A program made the position numbers and the translations under genes. From Batkoa obscura (lineage: Eukaryota > Entomophthoromycota > Entomophthoromycetes > Entomophthorales > Batkoaceae), in contig JASVEC010000024.1 in assembly GCA_030770535.1 (NCBI GenBank), positions 62,001 through 126,000 on the forward strand: a stretch of 64,000 nt of DNA, given 5' to 3'. Positions 42,525-54,401 of the stretch are shown piece by piece (position 1 is the stretch's first letter; each line of letters opens with the position of its first letter). Below the pieces are notes generated by a model, which was not told the origin of the DNA, made no database searches, and worked only from the letters and a program-made list of their open reading frames with translations.

Positions 42525-45500
42525 TTAACGTTTAATAAACGTTCTCCTTAATAATGAAAGGAGCTTGGTTACATTTAATTGTACATATTCTAAATCTAAT
42601 AAATGAACATTGTCTTGTTGCTAAATTTAAATTAATATATATTATAAGCACATTATTAGTATAGTTTAGCTTACCTTCTCCAATAAATCATCTAATTTTA
42701 GATCCATTTCTAATATAGGTTTCTCTCTCCCTAGATAATTTTAGATTTAATTGACAATTTGTATAAATAAATTACCCTTATAGTGAAGCGCTATAATAAA
42801 TGTTCCAGGAACAGGAGAAAATATGTTGAAGTAAATATTGTTACGTCTAAAGATATGTTAAAAAATAGTAATTAATTAATATATAAAGTTACCTATTCTC
42901 TGGGATATTACTTTCCACAATAGTTCCGTCTTTTTCAAGTTGGAAATGAGAAAATTTATATGGCCCTAACATTTGTGGTTTAGCCTTTTCTTTAATACCA
43001 ATTCCACCAGTTTGGAAACGAACATTTTGCAAGTATGCTTTATATGACTCTAATTGGCATCTCAAATAGTTGTTATGATCACAGATGGTTTTGTAGACTG
43101 TTTCTAATGAAATGTATTCATCTTTGATTTTTTCCCGAAGATTCCCAAGATGTGTAATTTCCTAAATAAAGTTATTAAATAACCTCAAATAAATAAAAAT
43201 CTATTACTTGTTTAACTTCTTCGGTCATTAAATTATAGTTATCGTTTGGATCAACAGCTCCAAGCTCTTCTAGTTCCTTTAACATGTCGTATACTTTAAT
43301 TCCTTTGCGGACTAAAGAAGGATCTTTACTCATTGATGCCTGTTTGGCAACTTCACCGAGGTTCAAATCACACAATGCAAAATGAGGAAGAGCTCTTAAC
43401 AACTGAACAAAGATGGATTTTGTTTCCATATACAAAAGATCCGTTTTGGTGACATTCATGTCATTAGGGAAAGCACCGAGCCCTATTTAAATTTTAGTAT
43501 CATAAGACAGAAACTACTTTGTGATTACCTTCGATAGGAGTTTCGAACTTACTGAAGAGGGGTAGCTCTACAGTTTTATTTTCATATCTTGGTACTTGAG
43601 GAGGTGGGGGACCTAGTTCATCTAAACAAATTCTAAGCCTTTGATCCTCGTTTGGAGCCTAACATAAATTAGAATTTTACATTAAAAAAGGAAGTATAAA
43701 ACATACCAATGAATTCATATGTTGAACTAAAAGTGCATGGGTGTTGAACATTTCATTTAATGTAATATTCAATACAAGGTCCTTTTTAGATAAAGCAATA
43801 TATTGATCCATCTAGATATTTTATTTTAGTACAAACCAAAGCTATCTCAAATATTCTTACCTCTAAACCTTCATAGAAATCCCCTACTTCACATAACTCA
43901 TTTAAAAACCTATTCACTCTAGGTTTATTACTTTCGATGAATGGAGTAAGTGCAGTCATATGAGCTTCTTTAGAATAGGTTGGCTTATTAGCTAAATTTT
44001 GAACTATTTTAGCGACCTAAAAATTTGTTAGGATATATTTTTAATATGTAAATAGAATATACCAGTGTAAGAGTACGTCTGGGATTCTTGAGTAAGCTTT
44101 TTTCTACAAGCATATATGCCTGTGGGGTTACAATAGCAGGATTTAAGAAACGTAAAAAGAAAAATGCACCAATCAAAGTACAAATACTATAGTCGGAAGC
44201 TTGTGGATATTTACGCTACAAGTAATATAAGTATCGTTATTTTTTTGTTTTTTATATAACAAACCTTTGTCAATGATCGAATTTGTTTACAAATCCATCG
44301 GATACCGTATGGTACAGTCTCAAGAGATTCGATAATGGTATCTAGAAATCCAGTTGCTACTTCACAAAGTTTTTCAATTCTAGGTTCTATCCTTTCTTGA
44401 ACTTTTGGATGCTTAGCAGCTTCTTCAGCAGTTACTCCTTTTGGAGGAGGAGGTAAATCGTTATCTTCGGCTTCTCTGACAACCTCTTCATAAACCTAAG
44501 AATATTTAGTTTTCGATAAAAGACTATTATACTTTATAATACCGAAAGAGGATTAATTTCTAAGTTAAGTTCGGTATCTTCAATTACAGCAAAAATACGT
44601 GCAGCTAAAACATTTTTGAGATAAGTTTGTCCAGGGCCACGTCTAAGAAAGGTTTAGTCTTCATAACATAAAATAAGATTTATAATACCGTGTATATGTG
44701 GTCATCATCCTTGACACTGGTGTATTTGCTCTCAAAAGGGATCCGAACTCTGTGGTAGCTTCAAACTGGGCAGAAAGCACAGACTAAAATAGTTAGCTAA
44801 AGCTCGAATAGATAAGTTGTAAATCCTACCTGGAACATAGTAAGCAGAAGATGCTCTTCTCTGCTTTCATATTGGTTACCATAAAGAGTAAACATAACTG
44901 TTTGAAGTAAAGTATCTATTTCTGTTAAACTGACTAATCGTGTGAGGGTGGCTACATGTCTAGGCTCTGACTGAAGAAGGAAAAATAAATTTCCGTATTG
45001 CTATATAACAATTTTAGCTTTCCTAAATTGACTTTTTGAATAAATTACCTGACGCTTTCTATCATCAGGGAAAACACCTTCAATGGAATCTGTTTCTTCT
45101 AGATGAACTGCCATATCCTAATATAACTTAATTTTTAATCTGAAAAATGACAAAGTTTCTTACTTTAACTTCGTCAAGAGCCATTCTATTTTGAATCAGC
45201 AAAGCAATTCTCCCATCTAAATATCTAACATCACGTTCAAGGACAAAATTCTTCTTTGATTGTGCGGAAATTCTGCCTTTTAAGTCCGATAATTCTTTCT
45301 GTGCTATAATTTTGGTCAAACTTAAAACTTAAACTTTGAAATTAAAATACCTTTTGCCAAATCATCATTGACTTCTGAATCATGTTCAGCGGCCATTGAA
45401 TAATAGGCAGATACCGAATATCTATTTCCAGAGTATCCAGAATTTTCGCTATGGCGAGGTTGTGCTTGTGCTTGTGCTTGTGTAGTCACCATTTGACTTC

Positions 45501-45564
45501 GAGGTACTGACGATAAAGCAGGAGCTAAAACTGAACCTGAAAGGGCACTATTACGCAAAGACAT
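42525..45564 (-). CDS. Ras GTPase-activating protein, Gap1/Sar1 (IQGAP-related) type
   Basis: Sixteen exons on the minus strand: 45564-45351, 45303-45164, 45117-45049, 45000-44830, 44783-44689, 44642-44543, 44495-44265, 44215-44063, 44016-43861, 43811-43707, 43658-43529, 43482-43208, 43161-42893, 42846-42776, 42730-42675, 42620-42525. All phases agree; 776 residues, close to S. pombe Gap1. Speeds GTP hydrolysis on Ras. GAP domain: [18 protein letters not shown] (Arg in the finger position), [11 protein letters not shown] and [15 protein letters not shown] RasGAP_C domain follows, ending [17 protein letters not shown]. No calponin-homology domain or IQ motifs, so not a full IQGAP. A Ser/Gln-rich N-terminus includes a QAQAQAQ repeat. 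Confidence 0.95.
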
Positions 45565-47190
45565 TGGGATAGAATCGTATTATAATTTAATTATTTGTCC
45601 GATATGGTTGCCTTTCCGGGTTTATAAAAAATGAGTAGTTAACTAATTAATGATAATATTAATTCAAGATTAAATTAAAGAACTTAAGTTGAGTCTAATT
45701 TCCATTTACATTAGCTTACTTTCTCCATCTTTGTCATAAAAAATTGAAATTGGCCAATGGCATCCATTGTATTGCCTAAATATCGAATGAAAAGCGAGAA
45801 ATTATAAGTTAAGGTTTTGGCCAATAGCTGTTTTACTTTATAATTTAATATTCATTGCACCTTTTATTTTTCCAGATTGGCCAATAAATTAAAAAAATTG
45901 TTCCTTATAATAATTTAAATTAATAGTTTTCAAATATCCAATAAAATTTGATGAAGTGAAAATAATTATGGTAAATGAAAGTAATAGAATTCAAACAAAA
46001 TTAATATATTTAATAAGCAGTAGGATATTTGTGTCTATTGGTTTTAATTTTCATGGGAATTAAGTGTTAATTATAACAAATATAGATTTTTGAAATAAAG
46101 GTAATGTATTATTAATGTGTTGGACTCTAACTGACAATATGAATAAATCAAAAATAGTTATTTGATTAAGTTTACTTGTAACTGTAAGCTGACAATTAGA
46201 TATTAAAGTTGATGAATTTGGAGCCGCAGAATTAATTGAGGTACTGGCATATTGGAAAATGGTACATAAATTAAGCTTAACATAGTTTTGTATATTATGT
46301 AATAAAAACCCTTAAAATAAGAATAAAGATTTAAACTTCACTTTTCTATATAAAAGCAGCAGCTTTAATTTTGCATAGAAATACTTGTAAGCTATAATTA
46401 TACAAAAGTGTGCTCTAAACGCTCATATAGAATAATAGCGATGATTTAGATTTAAAAATACCATATTAGTGTTTGAGTAGCTAAGTTACCATGATTTTAT
46501 AATTGCTGCTCTTATTGTCACTAATACAAAATTATTAATAAAATATTTAAAACTAAATTTATAAAAATTCAAAATTAGTATTTAAATAAGCTTATTTTAG
46601 TAAAAAGAAAGCTATTAAGTACTATAGTTGCCTCATAATAAAATTACTTGTAGTATATAGTCTATATATATAATAAAATTAAATATAATCTCAATTTATT
46701 TTAAATATTATGAAATAGTTACATTCAAATTTGCTGATAAAGATTAGTATAGTTTTATAATTCTTCAAATTGATAGATTTGATAAATCAGTACTTTAACT
46801 AAATACTAATTAGAAAAGCACACTTCAATTTAAAATCAAATGTAATATACATAACACATATACATAAATACGATCAAAATCCAATCTTAGATACTTAATA
46901 TCGAATACAGACTTTAAAGATAGATGTTTATTTATAATTAAATTTATTTCTCGCTTGTAATAATAATTTTACAAAAATCAAATTATAGTTTAATTAAATA
47001 ATATATAAACTGAAGCGAGGATGATAGAAAGTTTAAAGTAATCGGTATCTTTCAAATAAAAATAAAATAAATATTCATTCTTATCTATTTAGGAAACTTT
47101 TATTATTCAAGCCAAGATTCCAATTAGTTTTAAATCTTATTTTAACAAAATCCAGAGATTTTATCATAAGCTTGACTTATATTCGATAGT
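45565..47190. other. gene-free AT-rich intergenic region
   Basis: About 1.6 kb upstream of the Ras-GAP; no coding frame, MITE or RNA gene recognised. Confidence 0.5.
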
Positions 47191-47820
47191 CTACCTCTTT
47201 ACCTCTTTATCTCTTTTTAGAACCGTTTGGTGGTTTTCTATAGTTAAAATTTCCGCTTTTACTTTAGCTAGGTTACACTTCCCACTATCTATAATTGCAC
47301 CAGGATCTCTGCTACTTTTACTCCCTTTAAATGTAATGGCTTCATATTTGTCTGAGAAACTAGCGCTAACAACAGCACTGTCTTTCATAACATTTAAACT
47401 ATTTTTCGATGACCTTTCTGCTTTTCTCTTTTGAGTGTCTCTAGTACAATGTGTCTGTTTGCTTTGGCTGTTAATGTTTTTTTTACCCTTCTTCTCATTA
47501 TGTTCGAACAACTACTGCTAGCCTTATCCTTGGTACTATATATCATTTGTTTACAGTCAATATTTGTTGCCACTTTATTATTTATTACATCTTTACCACC
47601 CACTGCATTTCTTATCACTACCAATACCTTCATTTTCCCTTTTTTATTTAAAATATCCTTTTCAAGTCTATTTGTCTTTATATTTTTAACACTGCTGGCA
47701 ATTACTTCACTATCGTCAGCAGTATTTACGATCAGTTCATCGTTACTGTTTAGCATATCTTTGTTGTCACCATTTATAACATTTTTCTTCTTGTCTAAAA
47801 GCGACTTTTTTAACCTTTTA
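47191..47820 (-). pseudogene. Lys-rich reading-frame pair, possibly one decaying gene
   Basis: On the minus strand one Lys/Asn/Val-rich frame runs from about 47820 to 47394 (KKSLLDKKKNVINGDNKD, later VVIRNAVGGKDVINN) and a second from 47511 to 47191 in another frame (SKQTHCTRDTQKRKAERSS, then SFSDKYEAITFKGSKS). They overlap by 118 bp. Both have codon-like composition with few stops over 600 bp, and the base composition is higher in GC than the surroundings. The simplest reading is a single Lys-rich, probably nuclear protein gene carrying a frameshift, or two exons with a missed splice. No family was recognised. It may also be chance. Confidence 0.35.
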
Positions 47821-49114
47821 TTTTTTGTGACTCTTTTTTATTGAGCATTTCCACTTTTTTATCGATAGCTATCACCACCTTTTTTTAGGTCTAGTTTTTT
47901 TCTATTTGTTTTTTTCTATTAGTTGTAGCATATATGGCTGAATCAGTGATCATCATTTTTTAGTATAGTTAAAAAAATAAACTTGATCTTTACTTTATTC
48001 TTTTATTGTTAAAAGTTGATTGAACAAGGGATGGGTCATTGTCAATCAATTAAATGGAAATTATAAGTCAATGTGCTTTTGAACAAAAACTATCAATGAT
48101 TTATATAATTAATGTATAAAATGAACAGATGGCTTGTAAACCTAAAATCAAGATATGGGAGTGTGTTTTTTTATTTAGGAATTGTACTACAATCTTTCCA
48201 CTCAAATAGCACTTAAGAAATGGAAAAATAATGAAACTAAAACAAATATCCTCATATTCAATATATTTTTTAGTGGCTTTTTTATATATAACTACATTGA
48301 CTTTTTTGTTAGCATACATATATCTTTATCGTTTTTATAAAATAAGCTTACTTGTGAATAAAATCTAAATTTTTAATTACTTTAAGGATAATTTAACATA
48401 AATAGTAAATAACAGATAGCACCGAATTATAATATTATGTTTAAAGACACTGAAAAATTAACTAAATGTTATCGACTAGTGGCTTTTTATATTTTTCAAA
48501 GATATCAATAACGTCTTTTAGTTGTTGTATGCTTTAAAGCGGTTATTTTAAAGATTTAGAGATAATGTAAGTTCTAAAATTTAACTACTTTTTAAATATA
48601 GCTCTCAGTATAAATAATTAACAAGTTTTCAATTTTATCAAGATCTAACAACGACAAACATTTGATTCAATTATATTTTGATATTTTTAATCATGAATTT
48701 TTTTCCATTTGTAAATAGCACTTATTACACAAACTAGCAAACTGATAGATTTGCCCAAATTGCCTAAAAAATTACAACTTTATGGATTGTAGTATTTTGG
48801 GCATAGTCTTCCATAAATAATCACTCAACCAGGTTACTCATCATCTAGAATATAGTTAGTTAATGTAAAAAGCCAAAGTTCATTTCTCATCACATAAAGA
48901 TCGTATCTTATATAGTGAATAGAAAGTAATATATAACATGAAAATAAGTTAGTTTGTATAAATATTTATTGTATTACACAAAAATTATAATAACTTTTTA
49001 TATTTAAGAATAATTATGAACCCTTAAAAACTTGGATCGAAAATTAGAATTGACTAAAATTAAAGAATAATATTAAAATTAAAAAAAGTATTCTTTGTGA
49101 TTTTAATATAAAAT
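47821..49114. other. intergenic with one MITE, GUA1 upstream region
   Basis: About 1.3 kb, with MITE copy 15; otherwise AT-rich without signals. Confidence 0.5.
48157..48253 (+). mobile_element. MITE copy 15
   Basis: 97 bp, ATAT on both sides (48153-48156, 48254-48257). Confidence 0.88.
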
Positions 49115-51170
49115 ATGAGTTCAGCAACCGAAGTACATTCCATTTATGATACCATTTTAATCTTAGATTTTGGGTCTCAATACTCGCATCTTATTACTAG
49201 AAGAGTTCGTGAAGCCGGTGTATACTGTGAGCTTTTACCTTGCACTCAAAAAATTTCGGAGCTTTCTTTTAAACCAAAAGGTATTCTAAAGCATTTTTAT
49301 AAAACTAGCTCATATTCTTAATTTGTCTATAGGTGTTATCTTATCTGGATCCCCATATTCTGTGTTTGCACCAGATGCTCCTCACGTAGATCATGCCGTA
49401 TTTGAATTAGGTGTACCAATTTTGGGTATCTGTTATGGTTTACAAGTAATATCTGTTTGTTTAAATTGCTTTAAAAATATTAACCATTTTATAAAAAGGA
49501 ACTTGGAACTCATATGGGAGGTGAAGTAAAAGCCTGTGAAAAACGTGAATATGGTCATGCTGAAGTTATGATCACTCGTCATCCAGATCATCCTTTCATT
49601 GATCGTTTATTCGAAGGCTTAGGTGACAAAATGACTGTGAGTTTTTTTTTTCGAACATTTTGGTTCTTATACTTACTATTTTTCAGGTTTGGATGTCTCA
49701 TGGAGATGCTCTCTCTAAACCTCCTCAAGGTTTCCGTACTATTGGACATACTGAAAACTCCCCATTCACTGCTATCGGAAGTGAATCTACTCACATGTTT
49801 GGTATGGATTTTTGATAATATAAATTAATTAAACTAATATTTTTAGGTATCCAATTCCATCCTGAAGTAACTCATACCCCTAAAGGAGCTCAACTCTTAA
49901 AGAACTTTGTAATCAATATTTGTGAATGCAAAGATGATTGGACAATGGTAATATTTTTAACATAGCGTTTCTTTGATATTAATCCTATTAATTAGGAATC
50001 CTTTGTTGAAAAAGAAATTGAACGCATCCGTGCTGTTGTAGGACCTACTGGTCAAGTAGTTGGTGCTGTAAGTGGTGGTGTTGACAGTACTGTTGCAGCC
50101 AAACTAATGACTGAGGCTATTGGTGAAAGGTAATTGTAATGAAAATACAAGACATTTAAAATTAAACCTTGTTTTTAAAAGATTCCATGCTATCCTTGTA
50201 GACAATGGTGTTATGAGATTAAATGAGTGTGAAAATGTTAAAAAAATCCTTAAGGATAGACTTGGCATTAATCTTCAAGTTGTAGATGCTGCTGATCTTT
50301 TCTTAGGAAAATTAGCTGGAGTAAATATCATTTTTCTTAAAAAAGCAAAAAATTAAACATATCATTAGGTTACTGATCCAGAAAAGAAACGTAAAATCAT
50401 TGGAAATACTTTTATTGAAGTTTTTGAAGCTGAAGCAGCCAAACTTGATAAAAGTACTGCTGACTCTGGAAATAATCACATTGAATTCCTTCTTCAGGGC
50501 ACCTTATACCCTGATGTCATTGAATCAATTTCATTCAAAGGTCCAAGTGCTACCATCAAATCACATCACGTAAGTCAATTTTTAAATTTATCAAACTCAG
50601 TATTAAAAAGTTTTATTTAGAATGTTGGAGGTCTTTTAGAAAACATGAAACTCAAGTTAATTGAGCCTTTGCGTGAATTATTCAAAGATGAAGTACGTGC
50701 ATTAGGAAAAATTCTTAACATTGATGATGAATTAGTATGGAGACATCCTTTCCCAGGGCCAGGTATTGCTATTCGTGTACTTGGAGAAGGTAATCATTTT
50801 TTTATTATAAAAAGATATTAGATTAACATATAATTTAGTTACACCATCTCAAGTTGAGATTGCTAGACAAGCTGATCATATTTATATTGAAGAAATTAAG
50901 AAAGCAGGATTATACCGTCAAATTGCACAAGCTTATGCTGCTCTTCTTCCTGTTAGATCCGTTGGTGTTATGGGAGATCAGCGTACTTATGAACAAGTTA
51001 TTGCTCTTCGTGCAGTTGAATCCTCAGATTTCATGACTGCTGATTGGTATCCAATGCCTACTGACGTCCTCAAAAAGATTTCTTCACGTATTATTAATGA
51101 AGTTAAAGGCGTAAATCGTGTTGTTTACGATGTATCTTCTAAACCACCTGCAACCATTGAATGGGAATAA
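49115..51170 (+). CDS. GUA1: GMP synthase (glutamine-hydrolysing)
   Basis: Ten exons: 49115-49280, 49333-49445, 49499-49636, 49687-49801, 49847-49947, 49996-50129, 50182-50320, 50369-50569, 50621-50789, 50839-51170; 535 residues (yeast 525). Converts XMP to GMP with ATP and glutamine. Class I amidotransferase domain first: [16 protein letters not shown], nucleophile in GICYGLQ (Cys93-centred), and [10 protein letters not shown] with catalytic His and Glu. Then the ATP-pyrophosphatase P-loop [40 protein letters not shown], and the dimerisation domain with [10 protein letters not shown] and the C-terminal KPPATIEWE. Nine introns of 45-53 bp, all phases consistent. Intron 1 splits the codon before VILSGSP; intron 2 ends in an A-rich AAAAAG acceptor. 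Confidence 0.97.
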
Positions 51171-51854
51171 GTTACTCGTTTTTGTTGCAGTTATTTTAAT
51201 GTATTAGAATAAAATGTATAGATCCTTATTATAGACCTTTTAAAGATCTTCAAAAAACACTCATTAGACTTGTTTTTTAAGATAAAAATAAATAAAAACT
51301 CAATAAAGTATTTTATAAAACTAATAACTAAATAGTTCATTGCTTAATAATGATAAATGAGTTAAAATGGCTCATTTCTGAGTTAACTTAGTAGTCATAA
51401 TTTGATTAAAGTTATATTTTTTAGTCAAATCTATAAAAAGGTTCAATAAGAATTGTTTAACTACTTATGAAAAAAATGACTAAAAATAAAATAATATTTG
51501 TAATAATACTATTAATAATGTTATTAGTAATAATGTAAACGATTTAATTTCTTTTTGTATTTTTTCCCTTCAGTTACTGGAACTTTAAAATTAATTTTAG
51601 CATTTCAACTTTTTCAGTTAAAATGAAGGCGAATAATCTCATTAAGACACCAATTAACCTAATTAAGCAATATTTGTTAAAGCCTGCTGTTTATCACCGT
51701 TAAAAATAAAGTAAAAATCAACAATGATACTTCTTTGAAGTCAAATGAATTGTTTATATTAAAATTTAAGTTAGAAACAATAAAAGTATAATAGAGGTCT
51801 TATCTGCTTGATGACCTTTATCTTTTTTTATTTATTCTTTTAATACTCTTCATT
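51171..51854. other. intergenic, AT-rich
   Basis: 684 bp; GUA1 3' region and tyrosinase promoter. Nothing else recognised. Confidence 0.5.
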
Positions 51855-53204
51855 ATGCATTGTTTGAATATTTTGTTTGTTCCTTTGATTTATTTTATAG
51901 TTAATGTTGTAGGCCAAAGAGGAGGCTGTACTTCTAATTTAGTACGTAGAGAAGTAAGGGAGTTGTCAGATTCAGAATTGCGTGAATTACACACTGCTTT
52001 TAACGATTTAAAAGCAAACGGAGTTTGGGATAGATTTTGTAGGACCCATTTAGATAACGTTCCATTTGCCCACTCGACCCCGTACTTTTTACCATGGCAT
52101 AGAGAATTTATTTATCGATTTGAACAAGAATTGAGAAGGGTTAACCCTAGGGTATCTTTACCATACTGGGATTGGTCGCTTGATTCTCAAGCTCCAGAAA
52201 GAAGTATAATATTTTCATCGAGCTATTTTGGTGGTAGTGGAGGTAGGTGCGTAGATGATGGGCCATATGCAAATTGGATTGGCAGATATCCTAATCGTCA
52301 TTGTCTATTCCGCTCTTTTGATGGTGGAGATAGCATTGGCGCATTTACTTCCCCCGAACAATTAAGAGGTACATTGGGAAGAGCAGACGACTTTGAAGAA
52401 TTTTGGAATCGTATTGAAGGAAATCCACACGGAAATGTTCATAATAATATTGGAGGGGATATGGGTACTATGGGTAGTTGTAACGACCCATTGTTTTATT
52501 TACATCATGCCATGATAGATAAGCTTTGGTACGATTGGCAAAACTTAGATAGAGCAAATGTTAATTCTTTTGGTGGAGCTACACCAGATGGTAATAGAGC
52601 CAGTTTGGATGATGACTTGATTCCCTTCAACAAAGTTGTTGGAGAAGTTATGGATGTACAAGCTAACTACTGCTATACTTATTCTGGAGGAGTTAGACCT
52701 ACAGCACGTAGACCCCCACCAAGACCTAGAACTGCAAGTAGAGGTAGAGGCAGAAGTGCAAGACCAAGACGTAATAGAAGAAGTGAAAAAGAGTGCGAAG
52801 AAGATACTATGTTGCACGCTCAAGCTGATGAAGATGGTGATGATGAAGCTATTACTCCTGGACCATATGATAGAGAGGATTTATATCATCTAAGAACACC
52901 TGCCCCACTTCCAGACAAATACATAGAAATGATGGGGTTAAATAAAACTAGAATCAGAAGCCAAGACGCTGAATTAAAGGCACAGACTGATGAAATGAAT
53001 AAATCTGGTTATATATCAGATGTTGCGATAGGATTAAATGGGTTATTGTACTTTGTGCCAGGAGAAATAATCAAAACAGTGGATCTTTTAGCTACTGGGG
53101 ATGTTATAAGAGATCTACCACAAAATGTTGTTGATTTAGTTACTATACATAAACCCCTAATTAATTCAGGAGACTTGAATGTTGTCAGAAACTTGTTAGC
53201 TTAG
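51855..53204 (+). CDS. secreted tyrosinase (type 3 copper monophenol/diphenol oxidase)
   Basis: Single exon, 449 residues. N-terminal signal peptide (about 1-20). CuA ligands His65 (RTHL), His73 (FAHS) and His82 (PWHREF); CuB ligands His192 and His196 (NPHGNVHNNIGGDMG) and the His217/218 pair of DPLFYLHHAMIDKLW. LPYWDWSLD is also typical. Oxidises phenols to quinones for melanin or protein cross-linking; secretion suggests wall or environmental action. After the core (about residue 270) comes an unusual Arg/Pro/Gly-rich basic tract (PTARRPPPRPRTASRGRGR and PRRNRR), an acidic Cys-containing ECEEDTMLHAQADEDGDD, then a roughly 120-residue tail without a recognised domain, possibly a cleaved propeptide. 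No intron, unlike its neighbours. Confidence 0.93.
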   Translation: MHCLNILFVPLIYFIVNVVGQRGGCTSNLVRREVRELSDSELRELHTAFNDLKANGVWDRFCRTHLDNVPFAHSTPYFLPWHREFIYRFEQELRRVNPRVSLPYWDWSLDSQAPERSIIFSSSYFGGSGGRCVDDGPYANWIGRYPNRHCLFRSFDGGDSIGAFTSPEQLRGTLGRADDFEEFWNRIEGNPHGNVHNNIGGDMGTMGSCNDPLFYLHHAMIDKLWYDWQNLDRANVNSFGGATPDGNRASLDDDLIPFNKVVGEVMDVQANYCYTYSGGVRPTARRPPPRPRTASRGRGRSARPRRNRRSEKECEEDTMLHAQADEDGDDEAITPGPYDREDLYHLRTPAPLPDKYIEMMGLNKTRIRSQDAELKAQTDEMNKSGYISDVAIGLNGLLYFVPGEIIKTVDLLATGDVIRDLPQNVVDLVTIHKPLINSGDLNVVRNLLA

Positions 53205-53472
53205 ATGTTAGCTTTTAACTGTCTCTTTGGTTTTTCATACTTCATTCAATAGCTTATACATTAATACTCGATTTTAAATAAATTTGATTGCATTTACAAT
53301 ATAATTTCGAGTCATACTTTATAATGTTTTTATTGTTATATTTCCCTTATTAGTAATCATAATTAATGAATTGCATCCTATTTTTAAAAATAATACGCAG
53401 CTTATTCTTGATAAAAGAAAAGTATAAAATAAGACCATTGAACTTTTTTGTACTTATTAGTAATATTAGAAG

Positions 53473-54120
53473 ATGCAAGTAGCAACAAAAGTACCAAGTG
53501 ACTTGATTTTAGAAAGTTCAAGATTGATTTTAAAACCAATAACAATAGCTGATGGAGAAAATCTCAAAAATTTATTCATGGAGGAAGAAGCTATGAAAGA
53601 TTTACCTTGGTTATCTAAACTTCCGAAAGGATGGACTCAAGCAGAAATAGAAGAAAGAATAGCTCAACACATCGAGTTACAAGAAAAAAATAAGAAAATG
53701 AACTTTCATGTTTTCTTAAAAGAAGGCATAGAAGGTAATAAAGAGCCCATTTTTATAGGATGCGGTGGACTTGCTACAGTAGATTTAGGTTCTCATAATG
53801 GTACAGTCGGCATAATTCTCCATTCAAAATACCAAAGAGGAGGATATGGAACTGAGGTTTTATTTCTTGTATTAAAATACTCTTTTGAAGTAATGAATTT
53901 ACACAGGTTAGCATTTGAGACTAGTCCAGGAAATGCTGGGATGAGGGGATGGTTAGAAAATGTTGCTTTATCTAGGTTAGAAAGCATTATAGAAGAGTTA
54001 ATATTTTATAATGATAGCTACTATTCATTGGCCGTTTATCCCTTATTTAGAAGAGACTGGGAATCAAAAACTAAACCAAATATATTGAAAAGAATATCAA
54101 AACATGCCAATATCGAATAA
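53473..54120 (+). CDS. GNAT-family N-acetyltransferase (RimJ/RimL-like)
   Basis: Single exon, 215 residues. Order of GNAT elements: a beta-1 strand LESSRLILKPITIADGENL, a helical insert with LPWLSKLPKGWTQ, strand FIGCGGLATVDLGSHNGTVG, and acetyl-CoA pyrophosphate loop YQRGGYGTEVL (Q-x-x-G-x-G type) at about 117-127, then NLHRLAFETSPGNAGMRGWL, the usual beta-5/alpha-4 region of the RimJ/L group. The Asn-x-x-S/M helix that normally follows reads GNAGMRGWLEN. Acceptor unknown: a protein N-terminus, amine or antibiotic-like molecule are all possible. MITE copy 16 begins 10 bp after the stop codon and probably lies in its 3' untranslated region. Confidence 0.82.
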   Translation: MQVATKVPSDLILESSRLILKPITIADGENLKNLFMEEEAMKDLPWLSKLPKGWTQAEIEERIAQHIELQEKNKKMNFHVFLKEGIEGNKEPIFIGCGGLATVDLGSHNGTVGIILHSKYQRGGYGTEVLFLVLKYSFEVMNLHRLAFETSPGNAGMRGWLENVALSRLESIIEELIFYNDSYYSLAVYPLFRRDWESKTKPNILKRISKHANIE

Positions 54121-54130
54121 ATAAATATAT

Positions 54131-54229
54131 GAGGATGTATTTTTATGTTTAAGCCTTTTACGAACAATTCTTCTGCTCAAATAGCGTTTAAAAGATAGAA
54201 AAAGTGATGAAGCCAAAAAAAACATCCCT
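54131..54229 (+). mobile_element. MITE copy 16, 10 bp after a stop codon
   Basis: 99 bp, ATAT on both sides (54127-54130, 54230-54233). Between the convergent GNAT and Kap121 genes. Confidence 0.88.
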
Positions 54230-54401
54230 ATATAATTTCTCATAAGCTACCAAACCTTCAATTTTTAAGTTAATATGCTAATGTATTGTATTTTAGCTTT
54301 TAATAAAGAATCAAGAAAGTTTACAAAAAGCTATAAAGCATTGTTTAATTATATTTTGTAAAGAACCTGCTGCATTAAAATACTCAAATTATATTTCTAT
54401 T

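Noticed and set aside
52545-52893. Open frames of 92 and 85 codons inside tyrosinase
   Set aside because: Produced by the Arg/Pro and acidic low-complexity segment in other frames.
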